Below are positions 18,985 to 28,504 of a stretch of DNA of 64,000 nucleotides, in pieces; position 1 is the first letter of the stretch; each line of letters opens with the position of its first letter. This DNA is from JANOSH01 sp031415695 (lineage in GTDB: Bacteria; Actinomycetota; Acidimicrobiia; Acidimicrobiales; Ilumatobacteraceae), in assembly GCA_031415695.1 (NCBI GenBank), contig JANOSH010000051.1, forward strand, positions 1 through 64,000. Reading direction: 5' to 3'. Below the pieces are notes generated by a model. It was not told the DNA's origin. It saw nothing but the letters and a program-made list of their open reading frames with translations, and searched no databases. The position numbers were made by a program, and so were the translations under genes.

Positions 18985-20958
18985 ATGTCTATCTCTCGTC
19001 GAAAATTCATTGCCGGAACTGCTGCGACGGCTGCGCTGTTTTCCGTGCCCGGTCGATCGGCGGATGCGGGCGAATTGCTCGCTCCAAACGTTGATTGGGG
19101 TCGGTTCGAATTGCACCGACCGTCACGCTGGTGCGACACCCGCGCCGGTCAACAGGGTTGGATTCGTCTCGATGAACACACCATGCGTGTTCCGCTGGCA
19201 GGCGGCTCCGAGGGCGTGCTTGCACTGGCGGTCAACGTCACGGTTATCGGTGGTCCGCGATCCGGATTCGTCACTGCCTACCCGGCGGGTGCGGCGCGGC
19301 CGAAAGGCTCGCTGGTTAATGTGAGGGCAGGCGAAACTCGGGCCAATGCCGCACTGCTCAAGGTGTCTCCAGCCGGACTCGATCTCTATCTGTCGGCGGC
19401 ATGTGACGTGATCGTCGACGTCGTTGGCACCTTTGTTCGGTCGGGGCCGACCGGGTCGGGACGGTTCGAACCGACTACTCCTACCCGCTTGGTTGACACT
19501 CGTGACCAGGCCGCGCCCTTCAGAGCTGGTGAGGATCGGACTTTCGTCGCGCCGGTACCCACAGATGCGCTTGTGGCCGTTTGCAATCTCACCGTTGTCG
19601 ACTCGCTGGGAGCGGGGTATTGGTCTGCGTGGGCCGGCGGTGCTCGGCCGCACGTGTCGAATGTGAATACCGATGGGTCGGGTCAAACCCGCGCCGGTCT
19701 TGCGTTTGTTCCGCTGCACAACGGCCGTTTCAACCTGTTCTCCGCTGTTGGTGGGCACATCGCTATCGACTGCGTTGGCTATTTCACCGGCGGCTCGGCA
19801 CCCGTTAGTGACATCGGGTTGTACACCGCGATCGAGCCGCAGCGGTTACTTGACAGTAGAACCAACGGTGCCCGCCTCGTGTCGGGTACCGAGCGTGAGG
19901 TAGCCATCAATAGCGACGGCGGCGTCGCCATGTTGAACGTGACCATGGTGGAACCGGTTGTCGCTGGTTATGCCGCGGTGCGTGCAGCGGGCTCGGCGCG
20001 ACGACATGTCTCGAACCTGAACGCCCAACTCGGTGCTGTGATACCGAATTCGGCTCTGACAGCTGTGAGCGAACGAGGCGTGGCGCTGTATTCGGATGCA
20101 TCGAGTCACTACGTGGTGGACCTGTACGGCATGTTCACGGGGCCACGAGTTGCGGCGACGCATGGTCTGGCTGGGGTGGTGCAGTTCGGGTTACAGCAGG
20201 CGAACCTGGAATTGGCCTGCGACGAGTTCTTCGACGTCGGAATGTCGGCGACGGGGCTACCGCTCCGCGTGTTTCGTGTTGGTTCCGGGCGTCGAGTTGC
20301 ACTCATAACCTCGCATCTTCACGGTGACGAGTGGACGGGCGAGTCGATCATTGCGGACATTGTGCAGCGTGGACCCATAGCCGGGTGGACGCTGCTACTC
20401 GCGCCTTCGATGAACCCGGACGCCCGTGCGAGGAACTCACGATTCGTGGGTGTGGATATGAACCGTGACTTCGAGGTTGGCTGGTCTTCAATCGCGCCGG
20501 GCACACCGTCGGGATGCATTGTCACCGGCACAGGATCGCAGCCGTATTCGCTAAGCGAGAGTGCGGCGTGGCGTGATGCGGTGTCGCACGGGCCGTTGCA
20601 GCGCGCCGAGTTGGTGATGTCGCATCACGACAACTACAACTGGGTCGCGCCACAGAATGGGCTACCGGGCGTGTACCGACCATTGGCCGACGACTATGCA
20701 TTGATAACGGGGTTGCGAACGTCGTCGCACCCGAAGGGAAATGTCCCGACCAATACGTCGTGGACGCAAGTGCCGGGAGGCTTCGAGACGTTCTGCTTCG
20801 CGACCGGTAAGCCAACCATCCTCATCGAGAACAAGGCCGGTTACGGCGGCGCATGTCATCTTGGAGCCTTCGGCCATCAGCCGTCCCCAGCTGCAGTTTC
20901 GAGCCATTATGACGCCCTTCGTTCCCTGCTTGGCGATGCCCGACTCCCGCTCCGGTAG
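18985..20958 (+). CDS. Tat-exported protein with three R-L-x-D-T-R repeats and an M14 zinc carboxypeptidase domain
   Basis: A 657-residue secreted protein. The twin-arginine signal is MSISRRKFIAGTAATAALFS. Three repeats of about 120 residues follow, opening at RWCDTR (48), TRLVDTR (167) and QRLLDSR (286). I know this repeat from secreted actinobacterial proteins; its role is unclear. The C-terminal part (about 400-650) is a metallocarboxypeptidase: zinc ligands H446 and E449 in HGDE, the NPDARARN and DMNRDF substrate blocks, a third His in MSHHD (547/548), and the catalytic Glu (615) in TILIENKAG. It would trim peptides or cell-wall material outside the membrane; the substrate is not known. 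Confidence 0.85.
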   Translation: MSISRRKFIAGTAATAALFSVPGRSADAGELLAPNVDWGRFELHRPSRWCDTRAGQQGWIRLDEHTMRVPLAGGSEGVLALAVNVTVIGGPRSGFVTAYPAGAARPKGSLVNVRAGETRANAALLKVSPAGLDLYLSAACDVIVDVVGTFVRSGPTGSGRFEPTTPTRLVDTRDQAAPFRAGEDRTFVAPVPTDALVAVCNLTVVDSLGAGYWSAWAGGARPHVSNVNTDGSGQTRAGLAFVPLHNGRFNLFSAVGGHIAIDCVGYFTGGSAPVSDIGLYTAIEPQRLLDSRTNGARLVSGTEREVAINSDGGVAMLNVTMVEPVVAGYAAVRAAGSARRHVSNLNAQLGAVIPNSALTAVSERGVALYSDASSHYVVDLYGMFTGPRVAATHGLAGVVQFGLQQANLELACDEFFDVGMSATGLPLRVFRVGSGRRVALITSHLHGDEWTGESIIADIVQRGPIAGWTLLLAPSMNPDARARNSRFVGVDMNRDFEVGWSSIAPGTPSGCIVTGTGSQPYSLSESAAWRDAVSHGPLQRAELVMSHHDNYNWVAPQNGLPGVYRPLADDYALITGLRTSSHPKGNVPTNTSWTQVPGGFETFCFATGKPTILIENKAGYGGACHLGAFGHQPSPAAVSSHYDALRSLLGDARLPLR

Positions 20959-20975
20959 CGGTCCCAAACTCACAG

Positions 20976-21006
20976 CTACCGCTCGCTTTAACGCTTCGCC
21001 ATCTAG
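20976..21006 (-). repeat. 31-bp inverted repeat, left copy
   Basis: Read on the minus strand this starts CTAGATGGCGAAGCGTTA. It matches the stretch at 23689-23719 at 30 of 31 positions in opposite orientation. It ends 9 bases before the trpB start. A palindromic intergenic repeat or the end of a mobile cassette are both possible. Confidence 0.65.
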
Positions 21007-21015
21007 CCTTCACGT

Positions 21016-22176
21016 ATGACTTCTCTTATGACAGAACCCACCCCCGAGGGTCGGTTCGGCGAGTTCGGTGGACGTTACGTTCCCGAGACGCTCATTCCGG
21101 CCTGTATGGAACTGGAGGAGGCCTTTCGAACCTACTGGGCCGACCCTGCCTTTCGGCTCGAACTCACCACGCTGCTCAACGAATACGGCGGCCGACCCTC
21201 GCCGCTCACGGAGTGCCACAACCTGTCCCGCCAGCTCGGTTGTCGAATACTGCTCAAACGTGAGGATCTGAACCACACCGGCAGCCACAAGATAAATAAT
21301 GTGCTCGGTCAGGCGTTGTTGGCCAAGAAAATGGGTAAGACGCGCCTCGTCGCCGAGACCGGCGCAGGTCAACACGGTGTTGCCAGTGCCACCGCAGCGG
21401 CCCTGATGGGTATGTCGTGCAAGGTGTACATGGGTGCTGTCGATGTGGAACGACAGGCGCTCAATGTGTTTCGAATGAAGCTGCTTGGTGCCGAGGTTGA
21501 GGCAGTCAACTCGGGTAGCCGAACGCTCAAGGACGCCGTCAACGAAGCAATGCGCGATTGGGTGGCAACGGTTGGTGCAACCCATTACTGCCTCGGCTCA
21601 GTCATGGGGCCACATCCGTATCCGTGGATGGTTCGCGAGTTCCATCGTGTGATCGGCGACGAAGCTCGCGAGCAGTTCGAGGCCCGTATCGGCGGCGTGC
21701 CCGACTATGTGGTGGCCTGTGTCGGTGGCGGGTCGAACGCGGCCGGAATTTTCTCCGGGTTCGTCGACACCGATGCACAACTGATCGGCGTCGAGCCGGC
21801 GGGTGGTGCTGCAGTTGGTAGGGGAGTGCCCGGGGTGGTTCACGGTATGAAGAGCTTCTTAATGCAGGACGAAGCGGGTCAGGTACTGGAGGCGCACAGC
21901 ATTTCGGCCGGCCTTGACTATCCGGGTGTCGGGCCTGAACACAGCCATCTGGCAACGATCGGGCGAGCGCGCTACGAGCCTGTTACCGATGCTGAAGTCA
22001 TCGAAGCATTTCAGTTGCTCTCGCGCTCCGAAGGCATTATCCCTGCGCTCGAACCGGCCCATGCGTTGGCCTGGGTGGTCAAGTCCGTGGATGAGCTTCA
22101 CGGCAAGACCGTCCTGATCAACCTGTCGGGACGCGGCGACAAAGATGTTGCCCAGATGATGGAGATACTCGGATGA
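21016..22176 (+). CDS. trpB: Tryptophan synthase beta chain
   Basis: Joins indole with serine using PLP. The 386-residue protein is the standard TrpB1 type. It carries [12 protein letters not shown], the Schiff-base Lys in [10 protein letters not shown], the catalytic Glu in [11 protein letters not shown], the phosphate-binding GGGSNA, and the GPEHSHL and LSGRGDKD blocks. A second in-frame ATG at 21028 ([10 protein letters not shown]) could be the real start. Overlaps trpA by four bases (ATGA), as expected for a channelled complex. Confidence 0.97.
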   Translation: MTSLMTEPTPEGRFGEFGGRYVPETLIPACMELEEAFRTYWADPAFRLELTTLLNEYGGRPSPLTECHNLSRQLGCRILLKREDLNHTGSHKINNVLGQALLAKKMGKTRLVAETGAGQHGVASATAAALMGMSCKVYMGAVDVERQALNVFRMKLLGAEVEAVNSGSRTLKDAVNEAMRDWVATVGATHYCLGSVMGPHPYPWMVREFHRVIGDEAREQFEARIGGVPDYVVACVGGGSNAAGIFSGFVDTDAQLIGVEPAGGAAVGRGVPGVVHGMKSFLMQDEAGQVLEAHSISAGLDYPGVGPEHSHLATIGRARYEPVTDAEVIEAFQLLSRSEGIIPALEPAHALAWVVKSVDELHGKTVLINLSGRGDKDVAQMMEILG

Positions 22177-22946
22177 GCGGACCACTCGAAGATGCGTTGC
22201 GCACCAAGCGTGCAGCCGGGCGAAAACTGTTGGTGCCGTATCTCACCGGAGGCTATCCGGGTTGGGAGGAAGGAATTCGAGCCGCCGCGGCCGCTGGTGC
22301 GGATGCCATCGAGATTGGTATCCCGTTCTCGGACCCGGTGATGGATGGTCCTGTCATTCAAGCAGCGAGTCTCAAGGCATTGGAGGGTGGGGCGACACCA
22401 ACGTCGATTATTGGCGCCGCCGCTGGCATCGATGCCGGTATCCCGCTGGTTGTTATGACGTATTACAACACGGTGTTTCGTGCGGGTCACGAACGGTTCG
22501 CGGCGATGCTGCGCGGTGCGGGCATCTGCGGGGCCATTGTCCCCGACCTACCGCTGGAGGAGAGTGGACCGTGGTGCGATGCCGCCGACTTTGAAGGTAT
22601 CGAAACCATCATGCTCGCGGCTCCAACCGCTCCCGACAGCCGCCTTCCGTTGATCTGCAGTCGGGCCCGAGGTTTCGTCTACGCAGTTGGGTTACTTGGC
22701 GTCACTGGCGAACGTGATCAGCTTGCACGTAGCGCGTTGGAAATGGCGCGGCGGCTCAAGGCAGTCACCGACGTTCCCGTACTTGTCGGCGTCGGTGTTT
22801 CTAATGCTCGCCAGGCAATCGAGACGTGCACCGAAGCCGATGGCGTAATCATGGGGGCGTCGATGGTCCGGCGTTTGATGGATGGCGGGCCCGATGCCGT
22901 GGGTGATTACGTCAGCGAAGTGCGACTAGCCCTCGACGCCCGATGA
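22173..22946 (+). CDS. trpA: Tryptophan synthase alpha chain
   Basis: Cleaves indole-3-glycerol phosphate to indole, passed to TrpB. The 257-residue barrel has the catalytic Glu in [16 protein letters not shown] (Glu-Ile-Gly-Ile) and the Asp in [10 protein letters not shown], plus YYNTVF, GVTGERD and [10 protein letters not shown]. Four-base overlaps on both sides make trpB-trpA-HIT-like one coupled unit. Confidence 0.97.
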   Translation: MSGPLEDALRTKRAAGRKLLVPYLTGGYPGWEEGIRAAAAAGADAIEIGIPFSDPVMDGPVIQAASLKALEGGATPTSIIGAAAGIDAGIPLVVMTYYNTVFRAGHERFAAMLRGAGICGAIVPDLPLEESGPWCDAADFEGIETIMLAAPTAPDSRLPLICSRARGFVYAVGLLGVTGERDQLARSALEMARRLKAVTDVPVLVGVGVSNARQAIETCTEADGVIMGASMVRRLMDGGPDAVGDYVSEVRLALDAR

Positions 22947-23254
22947 CGAAACCTAACGATTGCGACCTGTGCGAAGCCGCACGGATGACTCGATGGTTTT
23001 TCGAGGACGACCTGTGTTGGGTAGCCGACTGTGAGTTCTGCGATGTTCCGATGATCGTTTGGAAGAACCATGCCCCTCGGCCCGACGAGGCCACCAAGGC
23101 TGCGTTACATGAACGACTACTCGCTGTTGTCGCCGAGCACTTCGACAGCGAAGTCTACATCGATGACAACATGAGGAATATCCCCGACCACTATCACGCA
23201 CATGCTCGCTTGCGCGGTGGCGGGTTCGGCCGGACACTCAAGCCGAAGACCTAG
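22943..23254 (+). CDS. HIT-like protein with zinc-binding CxxC
   Basis: A 103-residue protein beginning with a zinc-type pair CDLCEAARMTRWF and a second pair CEFCDVP. The C-terminal stretch NIPDHYHAHARLRGGGF resembles the His-x-His-x catalytic turn of HIT nucleotide hydrolases but is degenerate (HYHAHA). It overlaps trpA by four bases, so it is translated with the tryptophan genes. A small HIT-related hydrolase is likely; the substrate is unknown and activity uncertain. Confidence 0.65.
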   Translation: MTKPNDCDLCEAARMTRWFFEDDLCWVADCEFCDVPMIVWKNHAPRPDEATKAALHERLLAVVAEHFDSEVYIDDNMRNIPDHYHAHARLRGGGFGRTLKPKT

Positions 23255-23266
23255 GAGCCCGCGCCA

Positions 23267-23692
23267 ATGTCATTTCCTCTTCCCATCGATGTTCTTCCCC
23301 ATCGGCCGCCGTTTCTGTTCGTCGATGAACTTGCCGCGCTCGAACCGGGTGTCTCGGCCACCGGGCTGTGGCGGCTCACTGGTGACGAAGCGTTCTTCGC
23401 CGGACACTTTCCAGAGCGACCAACGCTGCCCGGGGTCTTGATGTGCGAAGCGTTAGCTCAGGTAGCCGGCATCGCCATTCTGACGTCGGGCCTTTACCCG
23501 GGCAAACTCGGTTTGTTCGGTGGCATAGACAGCGCCCGCTTCCGTCGCCAAGTCGGGCCGGGCGACACACTGGAACTGTCGATTTCCCTCAGCCGTTTGT
23601 CGGCACGCGGGGGCAAAGCAACAGGCATAGCTTCGCTTGCTGGCAAGGTCGCCTGCGAGTGCGAGATGATGTTCGTGCTAGTCGACGCCTAG
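23267..23692 (+). CDS. FabZ-like (3R)-hydroxyacyl-ACP dehydratase
   Basis: Hot-dog fold protein of 141 residues. The FabZ opening LPHRPPFLFVDE, the catalytic His in FFAGHFPERPTLPGVLMCEALAQ and its Glu are intact, as is the SARFRRQVGPGDTLEL strand. It would dehydrate 3-hydroxyacyl thioesters in fatty-acid synthesis. Some actinobacteria have several FabZ-like proteins with special roles, so the main fabZ may be elsewhere. It ends at the right copy of the 31-bp inverted repeat. Confidence 0.85.
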   Translation: MSFPLPIDVLPHRPPFLFVDELAALEPGVSATGLWRLTGDEAFFAGHFPERPTLPGVLMCEALAQVAGIAILTSGLYPGKLGLFGGIDSARFRRQVGPGDTLELSISLSRLSARGGKATGIASLAGKVACECEMMFVLVDA

Positions 23693-23719
23693 ATGGCGGA
23701 GCGTTAAAGCGAGCGGTAG
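23689..23719 (+). repeat. 31-bp inverted repeat, right copy
   Basis: Plus-strand copy of the sequence at 20976-21006, differing at one base, and overlapping the fabZ-like stop codon. A shorter related piece (GCGAAGCGTTA) occurs again near 23748. Together the two copies bracket a 2.7-kb trpB-trpA-HIT-fabZ block. Confidence 0.65.
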
Positions 23720-23757
23720 GAAGCAAGCGACGCCGAAGACAAGTATAGCGCGAAGCG

Positions 23758-24492
23758 TTAGGCCGGTCTTCTCGCGTGACGTCGGATGATGATGGTCCAT
23801 GCGACTACACCGATACCACAAAAGCTAAACCACTGGATGGCGTACGACAGGTTGGTGGCACTGCCGAATCGGGGAGGGTCGATCAGCTCGACACCGTTGG
23901 TGACTGAGGTTGCCTCGACATAGAACGGGGCAACTGGATACGGCGACTGCTGCGAGATCCTTGCGATGTCAAGCCGCTTGAGCACCGGTAGCCGGCCAGT
24001 GGCGGTGTCGGCTGCCCCTAGCCCTTCGCGTTTTTGGGATGGTCGTACCCGACCCGTGATGGTCACGGTCGCCTTGGGGAGTGCTGCAATGATGGGCAGC
24101 TCGCCGATCTTGCGACTCGACGGAACCCAGCCGCGATTGATGAGGACGACTCCGCCCGCATCGAGCAGCAATGGGGTAACGACGTGGGCGCCGGGCTGGC
24201 CATGCCAGGACCGATTGTCGACCACGACTTGATGATCGGTGTCGAAGCGCCCCGTGGCAGTTACCGTTCGCCATTCGAGGTTGCGGGCCGATTCGTAACT
24301 GGCGCCTTCGGCAAGTTGATCGACCGGGACGGCTACGAGCGACGACCGCGTGCGTAGGTCGTTACTTTCCTGTTGTGTCTGGCCCGACCGTTTGAGCTGC
24401 CACGCGCCCAAGCTGATGAAGAGCGCGGCGCATACCGCCCCGAACGCCAGAAAGCTGACCCACTTTGCGGATCGGAGAAACTGGTAACTCAT
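23758..24492 (-). CDS. SURF1-family protein
   Basis: A 244-residue membrane protein of the SURF1/Shy1 family, which helps assemble the haem-copper site of cytochrome c oxidase. Features are an N-terminal membrane helix (VSFLAFGAVCAALFISLGAWQL with the family GxWQxxR pattern), the extracytoplasmic domain containing VVVDNRSWHGQPGAHVVTPL and VLINRGWVP, and a C-terminal helix following YAIQWFSFCGIGVVAW. It overlaps the VOC gene by four bases. Confidence 0.92.
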   Translation of the reverse strand: MSYQFLRSAKWVSFLAFGAVCAALFISLGAWQLKRSGQTQQESNDLRTRSSLVAVPVDQLAEGASYESARNLEWRTVTATGRFDTDHQVVVDNRSWHGQPGAHVVTPLLLDAGGVVLINRGWVPSSRKIGELPIIAALPKATVTITGRVRPSQKREGLGAADTATGRLPVLKRLDIARISQQSPYPVAPFYVEATSVTNGVELIDPPRFGSATNLSYAIQWFSFCGIGVVAWTIIIRRHARRPA

Positions 24493-25112
24493 TGCAGTTC
24501 TAGCCGAGCCTTCGGTCCTTCAATCGTAACCATCAGGAGCGGGTAAGGGCCATGGTTGATGGTCAAAGCGCACTGCAGAGCGTCGAGGATGGGCGTCACA
24601 GATTCGGGTTCGGGGTGTTCGGCCCGAATGCTCACGAGCGTGGCGCGAGGAGCAACCGTCGAGGACGGGTGAGGGGTGTCGCCCCAATCGAGCAGGAACG
24701 GAACGAGCCCGCCGTCGCTTCCCATCACCCGGCTCGTGAGTCGCCACCGCAAGAGGTCCCCCTCGGGCGTAGCGCGTTGCATAGCCTGAGCACGCCCGGG
24801 GTCGAACCCGGCTTCGACGGCGTGCGCGATTGACGCGTCGATGTTGGTGCTTCGGATAGCCCACGTCATAACTCGCTCATCGCGGAGTTCGTCGATGCCG
24901 AATGGGCGGGCATCGGCTGGGTCGGCTTGTTCAGGGTCAGGGCCGATGATCTCGAGATACGAGCCGTTGCCGAAGCTCAGTAGGTAGTTTCTGGTGCCTC
25001 GTCCAACGTGTTGGCCACCAGCGATAGGGCGCACGCCAAGTTGGCCAGCGATTCGTTCAACGGTGGCAGCAAGGTCGGTCGTTGCGTAGACCACATGGTC
25101 GAGTGGATGCAC
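24489..25112 (-). CDS. VOC/glyoxalase-like domain protein
   Basis: A 207-residue protein of the Glyoxalase_3-like type: an N-terminal VOC half (LDHVVYATTDLAATVERIAGQLG, then RNYLLSFGNGSYLEIIGPDP with the metal-ligand Glu) and a second half (LVPFLLDWGDTPHPSS). These are usually metal-dependent lyases or dioxygenases of small molecules. The substrate is unknown. Encoded immediately upstream of SURF1 with overlap; no clear shared function. Confidence 0.8.
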   Translation of the reverse strand: MHPLDHVVYATTDLAATVERIAGQLGVRPIAGGQHVGRGTRNYLLSFGNGSYLEIIGPDPEQADPADARPFGIDELRDERVMTWAIRSTNIDASIAHAVEAGFDPGRAQAMQRATPEGDLLRWRLTSRVMGSDGGLVPFLLDWGDTPHPSSTVAPRATLVSIRAEHPEPESVTPILDALQCALTINHGPYPLLMVTIEGPKARLELQ

Positions 25113-25356
25113 GGTGCTGACGGTAGTTCACCGCCGGAGTGTTCCGCCGCTCGGCTGGCTTTGTCAAGGTTGTTACCCCGTTGTTGACTTTCGGTAGAGG
25201 GCTAGCTTGAACCTCCGTTGCACGGCCATCGAGTTTGCGGTGTTGGTCGAGCGGTTGACGCGGCGCATGGTTACTCCCGTATCCTCAGCGGGAATGGTCC
25301 TTCAGGCGTGCCATTCAGTCGGGGCCACTTGTGACGACCGACTCCAGAATTGCAGA

Positions 25357-25408
25357 TTCAGATGCCTGAAATGTCAGATACAAGCTCCTGAAATTGCCTG
25401 GTATACTG
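25357..25408 (+). promoter_or_regulatory. Promoter and repeated operator of the DUF4143 ATPase gene
   Basis: The -10 box TATACT (25403-25408) is five bases before the GTG start, so the mRNA would be nearly leaderless. Two direct copies of CCTGAAAT begin 22 bp apart (25365 and 25387), on the same face of the helix, and the first overlaps a small palindrome TTCAG-N4-CTGAA. This looks like a two-site operator. The remaining stretch back to 25113 shows no gene. Confidence 0.4.
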
Positions 25409-25413
25409 GGAGC

Positions 25414-26658
25414 GTGAGTCTTGTTGATCGCTCTATCGGTTCGTCGATCAACTCGTTAATCGACGAAGAGCCAGTCGTCATTGTTCAAGGTCCGCGAGCG
25501 TGCGGAAAAACCACCCTCGTTCAACAACTCTGCACCCAACGTGACCGAGACCTTCTAGATGTTGGCCAACCGTCCGAGTTTGTGGTCGCATCCCAAGACC
25601 CCGCCGCCTACCTGGCCGGACGAGATGAGCCGGTGTTTATTGATGAGTTCCAGCGAGTGCCAAACCTGCTGGCGGTGATCAAAAAATCGGTGGACCGCAC
25701 ACCACGTGTCGGTGCATTCGTACTCACCGGATCAACCACCCAGGACCTACTTCCCAAGGGCACCGAGACGCTCGCTGGGCGCAGCGCCGTCACCACCATG
25801 TGGGGCTTCTCCCAGGGCGAACTTCTCGGTGTGCGCGAACGGTTCATTGATCGACTTTTCGATTCGCCGACAGAATTGATGGATCACCGATCGACCTTGT
25901 TGCGGCCTGATTACGCGAAAGCGGTCGCAACGGGGGGGTTTCCAGAAGCCATCCGCAGAACCCGAGTAGACGCAAAGCGACGATGGCAGCTCGAATACGC
26001 GGCACGGGTCGCCGATCGCGACCTAGCAGAACTCGTGCAGATTCGGCGACCAGGCGTCTTTCGTTCAGTGCTCGAACTGTCCGCTGCCCGAACATCAGAT
26101 GTGACGAACATCAATAAAATGTCCAGCGATCTCGGCGCAGGACGCGAGGCGGTCAACGGATACATCGAGCTCCTCGAACGCGTCTTCCTGCTCCGAAGAC
26201 TGCGCGTCTATTCCCGCAATGTCGGCGTCAGAGTGACGAGCCACCCCAAACTTCACGTCACCGACAGCGGCCTCGCCACAGCCCTCTCTCGGCTTGACGA
26301 GAACACCATCGGACGCGATGTCCACTTCGACCATCTCTTGGAGTCCTTTGTCGTAGCCGAGATCGTTAAGCAACTCGGCTGGTCTCAAAGTCGGTGCGAA
26401 CCCTGGTTCTTCCGTGACCAAGAGGCCAACGAGGTTGACCTGGTCCTCGAACGTCAAGACGGTCTACTCGTCGGCATAGAAGTGAAAGCTGGCGTAACGG
26501 TTGGCCCGCCAGAAGCCAAAGGACTACGCACGCTGCGAGCAGCCGTTGGTGAACGATTTGTTCACGGCGTCGTTCTCTACACCGGCACAGGATCATTCCG
26601 AATCGATAACGACCCGCAAATCTCAGCCCACCCTGTGTCAACGCTCTGGGCGAACTGA
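25414..26658 (+). CDS. AAA ATPase with DUF4143 domain (AAA_14 family)
   Basis: A 414-residue ATPase. Walker A is GPRACGKTTLVQQL near residue 29 and Walker B is PVFIDEFQRVPNL; the sensor stretch AFVLTGST follows. The C-terminal half is the DUF4143 region with a PD-(D/E)xK-like end (EVDLVLERQDGLLVGIEVKAG). Such genes are widespread in accessory DNA; no function is established, though links to mobile elements or toxin-antitoxin behaviour have been suggested. The GTG at 25414 is chosen because it gives the normal family start close to the P-loop. Confidence 0.88.
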   Translation: MSLVDRSIGSSINSLIDEEPVVIVQGPRACGKTTLVQQLCTQRDRDLLDVGQPSEFVVASQDPAAYLAGRDEPVFIDEFQRVPNLLAVIKKSVDRTPRVGAFVLTGSTTQDLLPKGTETLAGRSAVTTMWGFSQGELLGVRERFIDRLFDSPTELMDHRSTLLRPDYAKAVATGGFPEAIRRTRVDAKRRWQLEYAARVADRDLAELVQIRRPGVFRSVLELSAARTSDVTNINKMSSDLGAGREAVNGYIELLERVFLLRRLRVYSRNVGVRVTSHPKLHVTDSGLATALSRLDENTIGRDVHFDHLLESFVVAEIVKQLGWSQSRCEPWFFRDQEANEVDLVLERQDGLLVGIEVKAGVTVGPPEAKGLRTLRAAVGERFVHGVVLYTGTGSFRIDNDPQISAHPVSTLWAN

Positions 26659-26735
26659 CCTTCAACACGACGACCCACAATCGGTTCGGATGTCGGTTTG
26701 CTCTGCGAGTTCTCTCACCCGGCTCAGGTAAGACT

Positions 26736-27227
26736 GTGATCGTGACAGACGACGTCTTTCCCGACCGAAGCATGAGCGAGCACGACAAGATCTCGTGGAT
26801 GCTCGAAACCGACGGCTGGGCATTGGTTCCGGTTCGAGCCACCTCGTCGGCATCGGGGCCGGTGCCTGGTTACAGCTTTACTATCGGCCTGGGTGCATGG
26901 TCGTTCCCCGATGTTGTTGTCTATGGGCTGGCGCCGGTCGCAGCTCGGGGCATTGTTGGCGAGCTGGTCGATATCCTCAAAGGCGGCGGCGACGTTCCGA
27001 TCGGCGCGCCGTTCGTCGGGCTGTTCGATGGAGGGCTGAGGTCGGCGTTGTTGAGCATCGACGATCTAGCTGGCCGTTTCCCCATCGCCGATGCTTGGTA
27101 CGGCTCGGCTACGTGGCACATGGTGCAGTTGACCTATCCCGACCCCGATGGTTGGTTGCCGTGGGAGCCGGGGTTCGACCGCCGGATGGTTCTCGCCCAA
27201 CCGCTCATCGGACGAGTTCCTACCTGA
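26736..27227 (+). CDS. DUF4262-family protein
   Basis: A 163-residue protein matching the DUF4262 pattern: VPGYSFTIGLGAWSFPDVVVYGL at about residue 44, then a glycine-rich middle and the end WYGSATWHMVQLTYPDPDGWLPWEPG. No function is established for the family. Start is GTG at 26736 or 26742. It converges with the saccharopine-dehydrogenase-like gene only three bases away. Confidence 0.7.
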   Translation: MIVTDDVFPDRSMSEHDKISWMLETDGWALVPVRATSSASGPVPGYSFTIGLGAWSFPDVVVYGLAPVAARGIVGELVDILKGGGDVPIGAPFVGLFDGGLRSALLSIDDLAGRFPIADAWYGSATWHMVQLTYPDPDGWLPWEPGFDRRMVLAQPLIGRVPT

Positions 27228-27230
27228 GGG

Positions 27231-28460
27231 TTAAACCGTCGTGAGGCTCTTTGAACGTTCCTCGAGGGCCCAGCGCGAGCCGTACTCGACGAGTAGGTCG
27301 AGGAATGGCACCGAATCGAACGCCTCGGGACCGAACACGCCGGCTCCGTTCCACACCCCGGTGGCCAAAAGCTCCAGAGCTATTACCGGGTTGATAGCGG
27401 TCTGCCACACAACGGCCTGGTGGCCGTACTCGCGCATGGTCCATTCATTGTCAACGAGATGGTAGAGGTACGTCTCGCGTGGCCGACCGTCGGTGCCGAT
27501 CCCTCGCACAAGGGTGCCAGCGCACGTAGTGCCCTGTAGTCGACTACCAAGTTCGGCGGGGTTTGGTAGCGCGGCGGCCACCACAGCTCTCGGGCTCACC
27601 GATGACTTTCCAACGGTGAGGGGAGTGGTCGAATCGAGTCCAAGCTTGTGAAGCGTTCGCAAGACGTCGATGCAGTCGCGCCCGAGTCCGTACTTGAATG
27701 TGACCCGCCCGCAATCGATCCAGCGGGGGATAAGAACGACTTCTTCATGTTCGACGTTGACACATTCGATCGGGCCGATTCCTCCCGGGAACTCGAAGAT
27801 CTCGGGCTCGCTAAAAGGCTCTGTCGTGAACCAACCCCGAGACTTCTCATAGATCACCGGCGGTGCCAGGCACTCTTCGATCATTGTCCAGATCGAGAAT
27901 GTGGGGGCGAAGTCATAGCCGTCGACGGTCATGTTCGAGCCGTCGCGGATGCCAATCTCGTCGATACTCGAAAACAAATGGTCGGAGGCGTACCGGGCGA
28001 AAACGTCGGACAGCCCGGGTTCGATACCCATGCCTCCCACAGCCAGAAGGCCGCGCGACGACCAAGCATCGTGAACCGCGAACTGTTCATCGCCGAGTTT
28101 CACGCCGCACTGCTGGTAGGGGCGTAACGGATGGGGGATGGACGGGTGCATCGCCATGTCGATGTAGTTGCAGCCGGCGGCGAACGCGGCGTCGAAGATC
28201 GGCCGGTTGAACCGGGTGTCACAAGCGTTCACGATGACGTCGATGCGGTGGGTCGCTGCGAGGGCAACGAGGCTTGATACATCTGTAGCATCGACGGCAA
28301 CTGCCACCATGTTGGCGGGTGCGCCAGCGGACTCGATGGCCCTACGGGCTCGGTCGTGATCGATATCGGCCACAACCATGACCTCGAAGAACGTTCTGCG
28401 GGCCGCGATGGCCACAATGGCCGCTCCCACACCGCCGGAACCAATAACAAGGACTCGCAT
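27231..28460 (-). CDS. Saccharopine-dehydrogenase-family oxidoreductase
   Basis: A 409-residue NAD(P)-dependent enzyme. The Rossmann motif MRVLVIGSGGVGAAIV starts at the first residue when the ATG at 28460 is used, which is why it is preferred over an ATG 12 codons upstream that lies inside the palindrome. The domain that follows (INACDTRFNRP-like block, YIDMAMHP, GGMGIEPGLSDVFARY) is typical of the LYS9-like family acting on amino acids. The exact substrate cannot be told. A TetR-type palindrome covers the promoter. Confidence 0.82.
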   Translation of the reverse strand: MRVLVIGSGGVGAAIVAIAARRTFFEVMVVADIDHDRARRAIESAGAPANMVAVAVDATDVSSLVALAATHRIDVIVNACDTRFNRPIFDAAFAAGCNYIDMAMHPSIPHPLRPYQQCGVKLGDEQFAVHDAWSSRGLLAVGGMGIEPGLSDVFARYASDHLFSSIDEIGIRDGSNMTVDGYDFAPTFSIWTMIEECLAPPVIYEKSRGWFTTEPFSEPEIFEFPGGIGPIECVNVEHEEVVLIPRWIDCGRVTFKYGLGRDCIDVLRTLHKLGLDSTTPLTVGKSSVSPRAVVAAALPNPAELGSRLQGTTCAGTLVRGIGTDGRPRETYLYHLVDNEWTMREYGHQAVVWQTAINPVIALELLATGVWNGAGVFGPEAFDSVPFLDLLVEYGSRWALEERSKSLTTV

Positions 28461-28477
28461 TTGGCGACCTTTGCACA

Positions 28478-28495
28478 TGACTGACCCGTCAGTCA
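28478..28495. promoter_or_regulatory. TetR-type palindromic operator
   Basis: A perfect inverted repeat TGACTGAC-CC-GTCAGTCA, 17 bases upstream of the saccharopine-dehydrogenase-like start. This form is well known for TetR-family repressors of actinobacteria. No tetR gene lies next to it, so the regulator is elsewhere. Confidence 0.6.
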
Positions 28496-28504
28496 ATCAC
28501 ACGC

